A DNA stretch of 64,000 nt, from positions 62,001 through 126,000 of the forward strand of contig NZ_JABBNU010000011.1 of assembly GCF_012926615.1 (NCBI RefSeq), written 5' to 3'. Below are positions 45,996-53,971 of the stretch, piece after piece. The notes beneath the pieces were generated by a model. That model ran no database searches and was not told the origin of the DNA. It saw nothing but the letters and a program-made list of their open reading frames with translations. A program made the translations under genes and the position numbers. How positions within the stretch are numbered: the first letter of the stretch is position 1; each line of letters opens with the position of its first letter. Source of the DNA: Marinigracilibium pacificum (GTDB taxonomy: Bacteria; Bacteroidota; Bacteroidia; Cytophagales; Cyclobacteriaceae).

Positions 45996-46469
45996 TTACT
46001 GAGTATCTTCCCTGTTAAAGCGAGGTTTCATGTCGCCTGTGTCAGCAGGAGTAAAGTTTTCATTACTACTTTTTACTTCTCCGGATTGAAGTGCTCTGTC
46101 AAGATCAATTACCAGATCGCGAACTTTTGTACTTGACCCCCCGTCTTCATCAAGAAAGTATCTGATAACAACATAAACATGATTGTCTTCTTGATCTTTA
46201 TAAAGTCGTCTGATGGGTAAAGCAAGGTTTTCAATTCCTCTTCTTATATAAACATCAGGTTTGGATATTCTTTCCGGTTTTGGAATGAAGCAATATCGAT
46301 AGTGGCTTGCAGAAGCTTTGCCAAATGTAATTAACATTCCTGCATGATAAGTGGCGCTATCAACGGCTGAATAAACCGGAAGCATCGAAGTCTTTGGGTA
46401 CTGGGCTTTCACCTCATGGCTAACACCAAAAGTGAACAAAATCAAAAATATAGTAACCAATTTATTCAT
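45996..46469 (-). CDS. Hypothetical secreted protein
   Basis: An unrecognised protein of 157 residues with a signal peptide (1-22, LFTFGVSHEVKA, then Gln). The mature part contains GMLITFGKASASHYRYCFIP and a run VYVVIRYFLDEDGG; the C-terminal 40 residues are charged and probably unstructured. No catalytic motif is visible. It stands alone between the repeat protein gene and tRNA-Cys. A TATCTTTG element and a 12-bp palindrome lie directly upstream. Confidence 0.6.
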   Translation of the reverse strand: MNKLVTIFLILFTFGVSHEVKAQYPKTSMLPVYSAVDSATYHAGMLITFGKASASHYRYCFIPKPERISKPDVYIRRGIENLALPIRRLYKDQEDNHVYVVIRYFLDEDGGSSTKVRDLVIDLDRALQSGEVKSSNENFTPADTGDMKPRFNREDTQ

Positions 46470-46478
46470 TATCTATTA

Positions 46479-46501
46479 CAAAGATACTCTTTACCGGTAA
46501 A
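46479..46501 (-). promoter_or_regulatory. Possible promoter and palindrome for the 157-residue secreted protein
   Basis: On the minus strand TATCTTTG (46486-46479) matches the -7 consensus TAnnTTTG, only 10 bases before the start codon, and is preceded by the perfect palindrome TTTACCGGTAAA (46490-46501). No -33 match is seen at the right distance. The close spacing would give an almost leaderless mRNA. Confidence 0.35.
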
Positions 46502-46712
46502 TAGACCTGCCATCTATATACACATATATATTAAAAAAATAAATAGTAAAAACACTGGCTCTTGCGTTTAATACTAAAAGTTCATCCAAGGTGAACACTA
46601 CCTAAATCATGCCAAACTATTGATATTTACTTCAACTCAGAATTTTGTTGAAATAATTCAATTTTATATATGATCCATTAAAACAATATAAGCATGAATT
46701 ATCGTAAATAAA

Positions 46713-46739
46713 AAAACCGACCACATTGGTAGTCGGTTT
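46713..46739 (-). terminator. Terminator of tRNA-Cys
   Basis: AAAACCGAC (46713-46721) pairs with GTCGGTTTT (46732-46740), and a run of A on the plus strand gives a T run on the minus strand. It directly follows the CCA end of the tRNA. Confidence 0.85.
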
Positions 46740-46813
46740 TGGAGGTTCCGAGCGGATTCGAACCGCTGTACAAGGTTTTGCAGACCTCTGCCTAGCCACT
46801 CGGCCACGGAACC
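46740..46813 (-). tRNA. tRNA-Cys (GCA)
   Basis: On the minus strand GGTTCCG and CGGAACC form the acceptor stem. The anticodon stem GAGGT/ACCTT encloses the loop CTGCAAA with anticodon GCA. The T arm carries GCGGTTCGAATCCGC. The discriminator is T and the CCA end is encoded (its final A is base 46740). Length is 74 with CCA. It lies downstream of its own promoter-like element. Confidence 0.95.
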
Positions 46814-46831
46814 TTTTCGTTTTAGGTGATG

Positions 46832-46863
46832 CAAAACTAGTTAAAACAGATGTTATGCACAAC
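46832..46863 (-). promoter_or_regulatory. Bacteroidota-type promoter of tRNA-Cys
   Basis: On the minus strand GTTG (46863-46860) and TAGTTTTG (46839-46832) match the -33 and -7 elements with a 20-base spacer. The tRNA starts 19 bases further on. Confidence 0.6.
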
Positions 46864-46890
46864 ACCAAATTTAATTTTCTTAAATAAAAA

Positions 46891-46916
46891 AAAAGCCGCC
46901 TGAAAAGGCGGCTTTT
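46891..46916 (-). terminator. Terminator of rpsA
   Basis: An 11-bp stem (AAAAGCCGCCT, 46891-46901, with AGGCGGCTTTT, 46906-46916) closes a GAAA tetraloop (as read on the plus strand), and a long T run follows on the minus strand. It begins 22 bases past the S1 stop codon. Confidence 0.95.
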
Positions 46917-46937
46917 ATATTGTTGATAAGCAGACAA

Positions 46938-48719
46938 TTACTTGTCGTCTTTACCTTTTTCCATTTGTTGCTTAAGCTGAGTTAGAGCATCAAGATCACC
47001 TAAAGTAGCTTTGTCTTCCTGAGTTTTAGGAGCTGCTTTCTTTGTAGTTTTCTTCTTAGCTGCTGGTTTCTCTTCAGCTGCTACCTCAGAATAAGTAGCT
47101 TTGTGAGAAAGAACGATTTTCTTGTCGTCCTTAGAGAATTCCATCACTTTGAAATCTAATGAATCTCCGATATCAGCTTTGCTTCCATCTTCTCTGATGA
47201 TATGCTTAGTGTTAGCAAATCCTTCAATTCCGTAAGGAAGCTCAAGGATTGCTCCTTTATCGTTTTTGCTAACGATAGAAGCTTTGTGAACAGATCCGAT
47301 AGCAAATACAGTTTCGAAAGTATCCCAAGGATTCTCTTCAAGTTGTTTGTGTCCTAGAGCAAGTCTTCTGTTCTCAACATCAAGTTCAAGAACGATTACT
47401 TCTAGATCTTCACCAACTTTTACGAATTCAGATGGGTGCTTAATTTTCTTAGTCCAAGATAGGTCAGAAACGTGAACTAGTCCGTCGATACCTTCTTCAA
47501 GCTCAATAAATAAACCGAAGTTAGTTAAGTTACGAACCACTCCTTTGTGCTTAGTACCTACTGCGTACTTAGTAAGGATGTCTTGTTTTGTCCAAGGATC
47601 TTCAGTAAGTTGCTTGATACCAAGAGACATTTTTCTTTCGTCTCTGTCAATAGTTAAAACAACTGCCTCAAGCTCATCACCAATGTTGATGAAGTCTTGT
47701 GGGTTGCGTAAGTGTTGTGACCAAGACATTTCAGAAACGTGAATTAGTCCTTCAACACCTGGTTGAATCTCTAGGAATGCACCGTAATCAGCAACATTAA
47801 CGATTTTACCTTTAACTTTTGATCCAACATCTATACCTTCAGCTAGTGAATCCCATGGATGTGGAGTAAGTTGCTTCATACCCAATGAAATTCTCTTCTT
47901 CTCGTCGTCAAAGTCAAGAACAACAACGTTAACTTTTTCATCAAGAGATAATACTTCTTCTGGGTGGTTGATTCTACCCCAAGAAATATCAGTGATGTGT
48001 AGTAATCCGTCAACACCACCAAGGTCGATGAATACACCAAAGTTTGTCATGTTCTTAATAACACCTTCAAGAACCTGACCTTTTTCAAGGTTGTTAAGGA
48101 TCTCAGCTTTTTGAGCTTCGATATCTTTCTCGATAAGTACTTTGTGAGATACAACAACGTTGTCGTTAGTGTAGTTGATTTTAACAACTTTAACTTCCAT
48201 TTGCTTTCCAACAAATACGTCAAAGTCACGGATTGGCTTAACATCGATTTGTGAACCTGGTAAGAACGCCTCAATACCGTAGATGTCAACAATAAGACCA
48301 CCTTTAGTACGACGCTTAACTGTACCTTCGATCACATCGTCATTGTCAAGAGCACCTTGGATAAGCTCCCAAGCCTTAACGATCTTAGCTTTTCTTCTTG
48401 AAAGAACAAGTTGTCCGTTTGCGTTTTCTTTTTCTTCAACGAAAACTTGAACTTTTTGTCCAACTTTAAGATCAGGCATGTCACGGAATTCCGAAGCAGA
48501 TACCAGACCGTCAGATTTGAAGCCGATGTTTAAAACAACATCTCTGTCATTGATATCAACAACAGTTCCCTCTACAACCTCTTTTTCAGCTACCTCATTC
48601 AAGGTTTGATCGTAAAGTTTTTCCATTTCAGCTCTTTCTTTAGCTGAATAGCCTTGTCCAAATCCCTGGTTGTCTGCTGCGTCCCAGTTGAACTCTTGAT
48701 TTTTTACTTCTTCTGCCAT
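46938..48719 (-). CDS. rpsA: 30S ribosomal protein S1
   Basis: A protein of 593 residues made of six S1 (OB-fold) repeats starting at about residues 40, 125, 210, 295, 380 and 465. The third to fifth are the most typical, for example EGVIKNMTNFGVFIDLGG with GLLHITDISWGR, and KGVVRNLTNFGLFIELEEG. The tail after residue 550 is rich in Lys, Ala and Thr (AAKKKTTKKAAPK). S1 binds mRNA and promotes initiation, which matters in Bacteroidota because Shine-Dalgarno use is weak. The leader contains a predicted pseudoknot ending 12 bases before the start codon, which may mediate autoregulation. A strong terminator follows. Confidence 0.97.
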   Translation of the reverse strand: MAEEVKNQEFNWDAADNQGFGQGYSAKERAEMEKLYDQTLNEVAEKEVVEGTVVDINDRDVVLNIGFKSDGLVSASEFRDMPDLKVGQKVQVFVEEKENANGQLVLSRRKAKIVKAWELIQGALDNDDVIEGTVKRRTKGGLIVDIYGIEAFLPGSQIDVKPIRDFDVFVGKQMEVKVVKINYTNDNVVVSHKVLIEKDIEAQKAEILNNLEKGQVLEGVIKNMTNFGVFIDLGGVDGLLHITDISWGRINHPEEVLSLDEKVNVVVLDFDDEKKRISLGMKQLTPHPWDSLAEGIDVGSKVKGKIVNVADYGAFLEIQPGVEGLIHVSEMSWSQHLRNPQDFINIGDELEAVVLTIDRDERKMSLGIKQLTEDPWTKQDILTKYAVGTKHKGVVRNLTNFGLFIELEEGIDGLVHVSDLSWTKKIKHPSEFVKVGEDLEVIVLELDVENRRLALGHKQLEENPWDTFETVFAIGSVHKASIVSKNDKGAILELPYGIEGFANTKHIIREDGSKADIGDSLDFKVMEFSKDDKKIVLSHKATYSEVAAEEKPAAKKKTTKKAAPKTQEDKATLGDLDALTQLKQQMEKGKDDK

Positions 48720-48731
48720 AATAAATTAAAT

Positions 48732-48772
48732 CACCCGTAGATACAGCATAAAATCCGGGTAGTTTTTTATGC
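48732..48772 (-). promoter_or_regulatory. Predicted H-type pseudoknot in the rpsA leader
   Basis: On the minus strand stem 1 pairs GCATAAAA (48772-48765) with TTTTATGC (48753-48746). The 11-base loop contains ACCCG (48760-48756), which can pair with CGGGT (48737-48733) downstream, plus one U-G pair. Loops of about 3-4, 2 and 8 bases suit an H-type pseudoknot. It lies just before the start codon, so it could block or position the ribosome. Found by eye; not confirmed by covariation. Confidence 0.55.
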
Positions 48773-48835
48773 CTTTTTAATTTAACAAAACACTGTAAAT
48801 CAATATTTTACAGTATTGCTCACCTGAGCGGAGCG

Positions 48836-48843
48836 CAAAATTA
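48836..48843 (-). promoter_or_regulatory. Possible -7 element of rpsA
   Basis: TAATTTTG on the minus strand fits TAnnTTTG exactly and would give a leader of about 110 bases. That leader would hold a GCTCA/TGAGC hairpin (48818-48829), an ACTGTAAA/TTTACAGT hairpin (48792-48814) and the pseudoknot. No clear -33 element is seen. Confidence 0.45.
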
Positions 48844-48876
48844 ATTAAATTATTTGATTTTAGCTATTTAGGAGAG

Positions 48877-49710
48877 TTAATCTTTGTCCTGATTAAGGAT
48901 CAAAAGTGGCTTTCTGATGTGGGTTGCCAGATAGTGACTTTTACTCCTTCCAAGTAGGTTTTGCCAGAAACTTTTTTCCCTGTGAAGGTTCACTACCATA
49001 TTTATGTTATGTTCTTCCAGATAATCTTCTAGTGTAGGAAGAAAACTTGCAGATGGAATAAAATGATAAATATGTGGTGATTCTTTAATGATGTCTTCGA
49101 ATACCAGGCCAGCTTCAATTTCTTTTTCAGATGGATGTTCAAGGTCTTTTCCAGCATATAATACATGAACACGCGCATCAAATGCTTTTCTTATTTCATT
49201 AAATACAGAAATGTTTTTGTTTTGCTTGATTTGCTTAAAATCGTAACTGAACACTATTTCTTTAAAATTGAAATCCTTTTGTTCTTCAGGTATAATCAAC
49301 AATGGTAGAGTTACTGTATGTAGAACATCGGTTATCGTGTTTCCAAGAATTGGATTTTTATCTTTATATTTTAAAGGATTACCTAATATTATAAGGTCTG
49401 GCTTATAGGTTTTGATATTATCAAGGATTGCTTCAAGTGCAAACTCTAGATCAGGATTGAACTCAATTTTTAAATCTTGAATTTCAGGAACTTCACTAAT
49501 GAGTTCTTCATATTTAGTTTTACTTTCGGATAAATATTCATCAATTATAGATCGATCAAATGTATTTGCGACATCCATCATTGGGAATGGTGCGTTTGTA
49601 CCATGAATAATCATGATTTCACAATTCCCAATCCGGGTCGCAATTTCTGCTGCAGCTTTTAATGAAGGCTTAGCAGCCTCAGTTAGATCTATCGGTATTA
49701 GAATTTTCAT
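48877..49710 (-). CDS. Universal stress protein with two Usp domains
   Basis: A cytoplasmic protein of 277 residues made of two UspA-like domains. The first begins MKILIPIDLTEAAKPSLKAA and contains ILGNPLKYKDKNPILGNTI with the nucleotide-loop region followed by VTLPLLIIPEE. The second half (about 150-277) is a degenerate Usp domain ending RKPLLILNQDKD. Tandem Usp proteins of this length are common in Bacteroidota and bind ATP or sense energy and oxygen stress. Its start overlaps the stop of the upstream usp gene by four bases, so the two form an operon. Confidence 0.88.
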   Translation of the reverse strand: MKILIPIDLTEAAKPSLKAAAEIATRIGNCEIMIIHGTNAPFPMMDVANTFDRSIIDEYLSESKTKYEELISEVPEIQDLKIEFNPDLEFALEAILDNIKTYKPDLIILGNPLKYKDKNPILGNTITDVLHTVTLPLLIIPEEQKDFNFKEIVFSYDFKQIKQNKNISVFNEIRKAFDARVHVLYAGKDLEHPSEKEIEAGLVFEDIIKESPHIYHFIPSASFLPTLEDYLEEHNINMVVNLHREKSFWQNLLGRSKSHYLATHIRKPLLILNQDKD

Positions 49711-50552
49711 CTGTCAGAATGTATGATCAACAAAGGAACGTTACTGTGGAATGCGAGTTTTTTTGTTATACTTCTTTTAAATAATTTAGTGATGATGTCA
49801 TGTTTTCTAGGCATAACCGCTAGCAAGTCTGCATTTGCTTTTTCGGTGAATGTTAATATTCCTTCATCTACCTCATCAGCTTGTAAATATTTAAATTCGT
49901 GAGGTATTCCTTTAAAGTGTAAAGCTAGTTGCTTGGCTTCAAAAGTTTCGTCTTCATTAAGACCGGTTACACCATCTGTATCAATATGTAATATGTGTAT
50001 TTTTGCACCTACAAATTTTACCAGGTCAAGGAGGAATTTGATTGTTTCCTTTTTAGGTATATGTCTGAAGTCACTTGTAAACACTACGGTTTTTAAACTT
50101 TTTAATGAAGCTCCTTCAGGAATAACGATTACTGGTACTTTGACTGTTTTTATAACATTATATGCATTACTGCCTATCAGTACTTCATCTATACCTCTTG
50201 CTCCATTTGTGCCCATTATTATTAGACCAATGTTTTCTTCTTCGACAACTTGACCCACTGCGTCATTTACAAAATCATAGGTTGACTTAATTTTGAAGTC
50301 AACTTTTTTCAATTCTGGTATTGTTTCTAATAATTGATCAAATTCTTTTTCAACGTCCTCTTTTATTTCTTGATGAAGTTCAGGATCTACGGTTACTCCT
50401 GATTCTATCTCAACTCCGGTTACGGGTATTCTATATGCATGCAATAAAATTACCTGAGCACTCATTGTACGAGCTAATGCAATTCCTTCTTTAGCGGCGT
50501 TTATTGAACAAGAACTAAAATCTACAGGAATTAATATTTTGTTAACGACCAT
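49707..50552 (-). CDS. Universal stress protein with two Usp domains
   Basis: The first gene of the usp pair, 281 residues. Domain one starts NKILIPVDFSSCSINAAKEG and has the ATP-loop pattern GTNGARGIDEVLIGSNA followed by VKVPVIVIPEG. Domain two (about 160-281) reads VVFTSDFRHIPKKETIKFLL and ends NVPLLIIHSDR; its loop DLLAVMPRKHDI lacks the glycines of the ATP motif, so only the first half may bind nucleotide. It is co-translated with the next gene. A TAGATTTG element lies about 28 bases upstream. Confidence 0.9.
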   Translation of the reverse strand: MVVNKILIPVDFSSCSINAAKEGIALARTMSAQVILLHAYRIPVTGVEIESGVTVDPELHQEIKEDVEKEFDQLLETIPELKKVDFKIKSTYDFVNDAVGQVVEEENIGLIIMGTNGARGIDEVLIGSNAYNVIKTVKVPVIVIPEGASLKSLKTVVFTSDFRHIPKKETIKFLLDLVKFVGAKIHILHIDTDGVTGLNEDETFEAKQLALHFKGIPHEFKYLQADEVDEGILTFTEKANADLLAVMPRKHDIITKLFKRSITKKLAFHSNVPLLIIHSDR

Positions 50553-50579
50553 GACTGTTTAAAGTGTTTGTGTGATTAT

Positions 50580-50587
50580 CAAATCTA
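50580..50587 (-). promoter_or_regulatory. Possible -7 element of the usp operon
   Basis: TAGATTTG on the minus strand matches the Bacteroidota -7 consensus exactly, 27 bases before the first usp start codon. No convincing -33 element is seen at the usual distance. Confidence 0.4.
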
Positions 50588-50830
50588 TTATCTGATAAAA
50601 TTGTGAATTAACTTGTTGAATTTTATCTCATGGATAAAACTGATTCCGACTTTGTGTCGTAGAATGAATATTTTCAACATAACATGTAAATGCTATCTAT
50701 TAGTTAATGTTTCTTGCTTGAACATCAACTAATTAAATATAGTTTACAAGGCGTGAATTACCAAGTTATGTAACTGATAAGAATCATTTCCGTATAAGAC
50801 TTTTGTGGTCTTGAGGTGATATAAAAAAAA

Positions 50831-50856
50831 ATACCCGGACTCATGATCCGGGCATT
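50831..50856 (-). terminator. Terminator with no annotated gene in front of it
   Basis: CCCGGA (50834-50839) pairs with TCCGGG (50847-50852) across 7 bases, and the outer AAT/ATT bases extend the stem after one mismatch. The A run at 50823-50831 makes it a terminator for minus-strand transcription. The next annotated gene to the right runs the other way, so it implies a short minus-strand transcript. Confidence 0.7.
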
Positions 50857-50944
50857 AAAAAAATCGTACAAGTTTAGGGTACAGGTATAAGTTGAAAAAA
50901 TAGGTTAAGTCTAAAAAATCACTTTATTTATCTAAAAAATATTA

Positions 50945-51028
50945 TTAATTGAAATATATTTTTATCATTTGATCAAGTTCGTGCGAGTATATTCTAACAA
51001 ATCTTGCGTTCTCAAATACTTTCTCCAT
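50945..51028 (-). CDS. Possible small protein, 27 residues
   Basis: The minus strand reads MEKVFENARFVRIY then SHELDQMIKIYFN and ends at TAA. The start codon lies 24 bases after an exact -7 element (TACCTTTG, 51060-51053), a purine-rich GAGAAAGAAA precedes it, and a free-standing terminator lies 88 bases past its stop. The residue mix (charged, aromatic and few low-complexity runs) looks like a real peptide that could form an amphipathic helix. I do not recognise it. The transcript could instead be a small regulatory RNA in which the frame is incidental. Confidence 0.5.
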   Translation of the reverse strand: MEKVFENARFVRIYSHELDQMIKIYFN

Positions 51029-51052
51029 ATTTCTTTCTCGTTTTTCACATTA

Positions 51053-51060
51053 CAAAGGTA
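51053..51060 (-). promoter_or_regulatory. -7 element for the small transcript
   Basis: TACCTTTG on the minus strand fits TAnnTTTG exactly. A TTTG at -33 is not present at the standard spacing. Transcription from here to the terminator at 50831 would give an RNA of roughly 215-220 bases. Confidence 0.5.
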
Positions 51061-51148
51061 GGATCCTTTTTGTCGAATTCTATTTAAATATTGGAGTCTT
51101 CCTTTCTAATGTAATAAAAGTACAATTTTCATATTATGCTAAAAAATG

Positions 51149-51160
51149 TAGTAATTACTA
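51149..51160 (+). promoter_or_regulatory. 12-bp palindrome upstream of the radical SAM gene
   Basis: TAGTAATTACTA is a perfect palindrome 22 bases before the start codon, followed by CTAAAATATTTAG. It could be an operator, but AT-rich palindromes also arise by chance. Confidence 0.3.
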
Positions 51161-51182
51161 AAATATTTAGTATTATTGTAGT

Positions 51183-52226
51183 ATGAAGGGGAGAGGCTCG
51201 GATACTAATTTTAACAACAGGTTTTCTGAAAGAAAATCAGGTTTATTTGAACTTGAGGGAATTGATATTTTTGATAACTCTCATGTAGTAAATACTAAAT
51301 TTTATAATGATTCTGCTAAAAAAGTAATAAACAGGGTCTCAAGCCCAGATCTCAACCTTGATTTTTCAGTTAATCCCTATCAAGGTTGTGAGCATGGATG
51401 TAGTTATTGCTATGCCAGGATGAGTCATGAGTATTGGGGTTGGAGCCCCGGTTTGGATTTTGAAACAAAAATTATAGTTAAGCGAAAGGTACCGGAATTA
51501 TTAGAAAAGGAATTGCTCTCTCCATCCTGGAAGGTTGCGCCGATAATGCTCTCCGGAAATACTGATTGTTATCAACCCGTTGAAAGAAAACTTAAAATCA
51601 CCCGAGATTTGCTAAAAGTTTTTAACAGATTGAAACATCCTGTTTCATTAATAACTAAAAATTCATTAGTAGAAAGAGACCTTGATATAATCGAAGAGCT
51701 CGCAGACGAAAATCTTATACATATATATATAAGTATAACTAGCCTTGATGAAAATCTTAGAAGAGTGATGGAGCCAAGAACCGCAGCCGGTGAAAAAAGA
51801 CTGGAAGTTGTCCGGAAGCTTTCTGAGAAGGGAGTTCCTGTTGGTGTGATGGTGGCTCCGGTTATTCCCGGACTTAACAATACAGAGATTCCTCAGATTA
51901 TTAAATTATCGGCTGAGGCTGGGGCATCAAAAATAGGTTACACTGTTTTGAGATTAAGCAAACCAGTCTATCAGGTTTTTGATAGGTGGCTTAAAGAAAA
52001 TTTTCCTGAAAGATATAATAAGGTTATTAATCAAGTGAAAACAATGCATGGGGGAGATGTCTCAGATTTGAAATGGGGAAGAAGAATAAAAGGAGACGGT
52101 CCTTTAGCAACAATGATTAGTCAAACATTTCACGCAAACATCAGAAAACATCTAGGAGAAAGGCAAATGCCAGCATTTAATTTAACTGCTTTTAGAAGGG
52201 GTGGAATGCTGAAATTGGATTTTTAA
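51183..52226 (+). CDS. PA0069-family radical SAM protein
   Basis: A cytoplasmic iron-sulfur protein of 347 residues. The cluster motif is GCEHGCSYCYA with Cys69, Cys73 and Cys76 (CX3CX2C), followed by a partial TIM barrel containing PIMLSGNTDCYQPVERK and EPRTAAGEKRLEVVRKLSEK. This places it in the PA0069 family, related in sequence to spore photoproduct lyase, which often sits near DNA-repair genes. The reaction is unknown. The protein uses S-adenosylmethionine and a [4Fe-4S] cluster to make a radical. The gene is single, divergent from the small transcript, and not followed by a clear terminator. Confidence 0.9.
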   Translation: MKGRGSDTNFNNRFSERKSGLFELEGIDIFDNSHVVNTKFYNDSAKKVINRVSSPDLNLDFSVNPYQGCEHGCSYCYARMSHEYWGWSPGLDFETKIIVKRKVPELLEKELLSPSWKVAPIMLSGNTDCYQPVERKLKITRDLLKVFNRLKHPVSLITKNSLVERDLDIIEELADENLIHIYISITSLDENLRRVMEPRTAAGEKRLEVVRKLSEKGVPVGVMVAPVIPGLNNTEIPQIIKLSAEAGASKIGYTVLRLSKPVYQVFDRWLKENFPERYNKVINQVKTMHGGDVSDLKWGRRIKGDGPLATMISQTFHANIRKHLGERQMPAFNLTAFRRGGMLKLDF

Positions 52227-52608
52227 TGTAATTTTGATGTAAGAAAAATTCAATTTTATTAAAAGAGCAACTTTTGTTTAATTTTCTGATATTTACTCCA
52301 TTCCATACCTTCACAATACTAATCTTTAAAAACTCCATAATAATATTAGAAGAGTTGCAAAGAGATTCGTCGTAAAGCACATCTTTGAAAAGTTAAACAA
52401 AATAACTTTAAATTTCGCTTATTTAAAATTATTCTAAATTACTGGATTTTGATATTGCAAATGGCTTATAATCGGCTAAAAAGCACCGTTTTAGACAGAA
52501 AACGTCAAAATATGTAGGGTTTCAAAGTATTTTGTCAAACCTCTTTGTTTGAAAACAAGCGTTCGCATAGTAGATTTGTAGCGATTTTAAAGGATGTAGT
52601 ATACTGAA
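52227..52608. other. Intergenic region upstream of the respiratory operon, 382 bases
   Basis: This AT-rich gap contains the strong promoter at 52548-52578 and no convincing ORF or RNA. A weak AAAAG/CTTTT hairpin at about 52261-52275 may end the radical SAM transcript. Confidence 0.5.
52548..52578 (+). promoter_or_regulatory. Bacteroidota-type promoter of the act-cox operon
   Basis: TTTG (52548-52551) and TAGATTTG (52571-52578) match both consensus elements exactly with a 19-base spacer. Transcription should start near 52585, about 25 bases before the first start codon. Confidence 0.75.
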
Positions 52609-53931
52609 ATGAGTATAATCAATTACTTAAACGAAAAGAAAATGGCTCTGGGTTGCAAAATGAGGAACTTTTTGTTCCTAATTTGTTTTCTGTCGAGTAC
52701 TGTAGCGTTTGCACAGGATTCGACTGCTGCTGCAGGTGATGCTGCGGCGGGTGGAGGTGATGGATTCCCTGGAATCCCCACGGATCAGGCTTCAATAACA
52801 GCCGGTGAAGAATTGTTCAAAGGAAACTGTGCGACATGTCACAACGTTCATACCAAATTGGTGGGACCGGCACTGGCAAATGTTTACGACAGGGTACCAG
52901 GTGATGGAGCGGAAGCTGTAGAATGGATTTACCAATTTGTCTACAATTCCCAAAAAGTTATTGCTTCTGGCGACCCTTATGCAGCTAAGCTGTGGGATGA
53001 ATATAAGCCAACTATTATGACGTCTTTCCCTTTCGAAAAAGAACAGGTGGAAGACATTTTAGCTTATATACAGCAAGAAACTATTGCAGGACCAAAAGTT
53101 GCTGGGCCAACACCTGTTGTAATTGGTGACCCTCAACCTGAAACTGGAATCAGCAGTGCTTATATGACTGTTATTCTTGGAATCCTGATTTTTGTTTTAG
53201 TTCTTATTCTTGTTGTTCTTCTTCTTATCGTTAACATTTTAGTTAAGTATTTAAAAGATAAGGAAGATCTAGACGAGGCTGATAAAGAGATCGTTGATCA
53301 GAAATTCAGCTTTACTAAACTAGCAACTAACAAAGTATTCCTTGCAATCATTACAGCGGTTTTCGTTGCTGTTGTTGCTAAAACAGGAATCGATGCATTA
53401 TATACTGTAGGTATTCAGCAGGGATACCAACCAACTCAACCAATTGCATTCTCTCACGCTATCCACGCTGGTCAGTATGAGATTGACTGTAACTACTGCC
53501 ACACTGGAGTAAGAAAGTCTAAGAATGCTAACATTCCATCTGCAAACATCTGTATGAACTGTCACTCTGTAGTGAAAACTGAATCTCCTGAGATCCAGAA
53601 AATCTACAAGGCAGTTGAAGAAAACAGACCAATCGAATGGGTACGTATTCACAACCTTCCTGACCTGGCTTACTTCAATCACCAGCAACACGTAAAAGTG
53701 GGTGAGATCGAATGTCAGACTTGCCACGGTCCTATCGAAGAAATGGAAGTTGTTTATCAATATGCTCCATTAACAATGGGATGGTGTATCAATTGCCATA
53801 GAGAAACTGCAGTTAACGCAGGTGGTAATGATTACTACAACAAGTTGGTTGAATTACATAATCAAAAGACAGATGAGCCTATGACCGTTGAAGATATCGG
53901 TGGTCTTGAGTGTTCAAAATGTCACTATTAA
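52609..53931 (+). CDS. actA: Alternative complex III subunit ActA, multiheme cytochrome c with extra N-terminal cytochrome domain
   Basis: The heme subunit of alternative complex III (menaquinol:cytochrome c oxidoreductase), 440 residues. The signal peptide is probably MRNFLFLICFLSSTVAFAQ, so ATG 52660 is an alternative start; the longer frame fits the promoter. A monoheme cytochrome c domain comes first (CATCH at 74-78), then a membrane helix (about 188-212) and a second one (about 240-260). Five further heme sites follow: CNYCH (294), CMNCH (315), CQTCH (369), CINCH (393) and CSKCH (435). The five C-terminal hemes match ActA; the N-terminal domain is an addition. It lies on the periplasmic side and passes electrons onward. 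Confidence 0.93.
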   Translation: MSIINYLNEKKMALGCKMRNFLFLICFLSSTVAFAQDSTAAAGDAAAGGGDGFPGIPTDQASITAGEELFKGNCATCHNVHTKLVGPALANVYDRVPGDGAEAVEWIYQFVYNSQKVIASGDPYAAKLWDEYKPTIMTSFPFEKEQVEDILAYIQQETIAGPKVAGPTPVVIGDPQPETGISSAYMTVILGILIFVLVLILVVLLLIVNILVKYLKDKEDLDEADKEIVDQKFSFTKLATNKVFLAIITAVFVAVVAKTGIDALYTVGIQQGYQPTQPIAFSHAIHAGQYEIDCNYCHTGVRKSKNANIPSANICMNCHSVVKTESPEIQKIYKAVEENRPIEWVRIHNLPDLAYFNHQQHVKVGEIECQTCHGPIEEMEVVYQYAPLTMGWCINCHRETAVNAGGNDYYNKLVELHNQKTDEPMTVEDIGGLECSKCHY

Positions 53932-53971
53932 TTAAAAGAGAATTTCTTTCCCTATATATAGACAGATAGAA

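Larger units (their letters stand above)
50553..51182. other. Intergenic region, 630 bases, with a small transcription unit
   Basis: The long gap between the usp operon and the radical SAM gene holds the usp -7 element, the lone terminator, the small minus-strand frame and its -7 element, and a palindrome upstream of the radical SAM gene. The part at 50590-50820 shows no other clear feature. Confidence 0.6.

Noticed and set aside
49933-50253. Plus-strand frame of 106 codons
   Set aside because: It is antisense to a universal stress protein gene with clear Usp motifs.
53398-53760. Minus-strand frame of 120 codons
   Set aside because: It is antisense to the heme-binding part of ActA, where the CxxCH motifs prove the plus strand.
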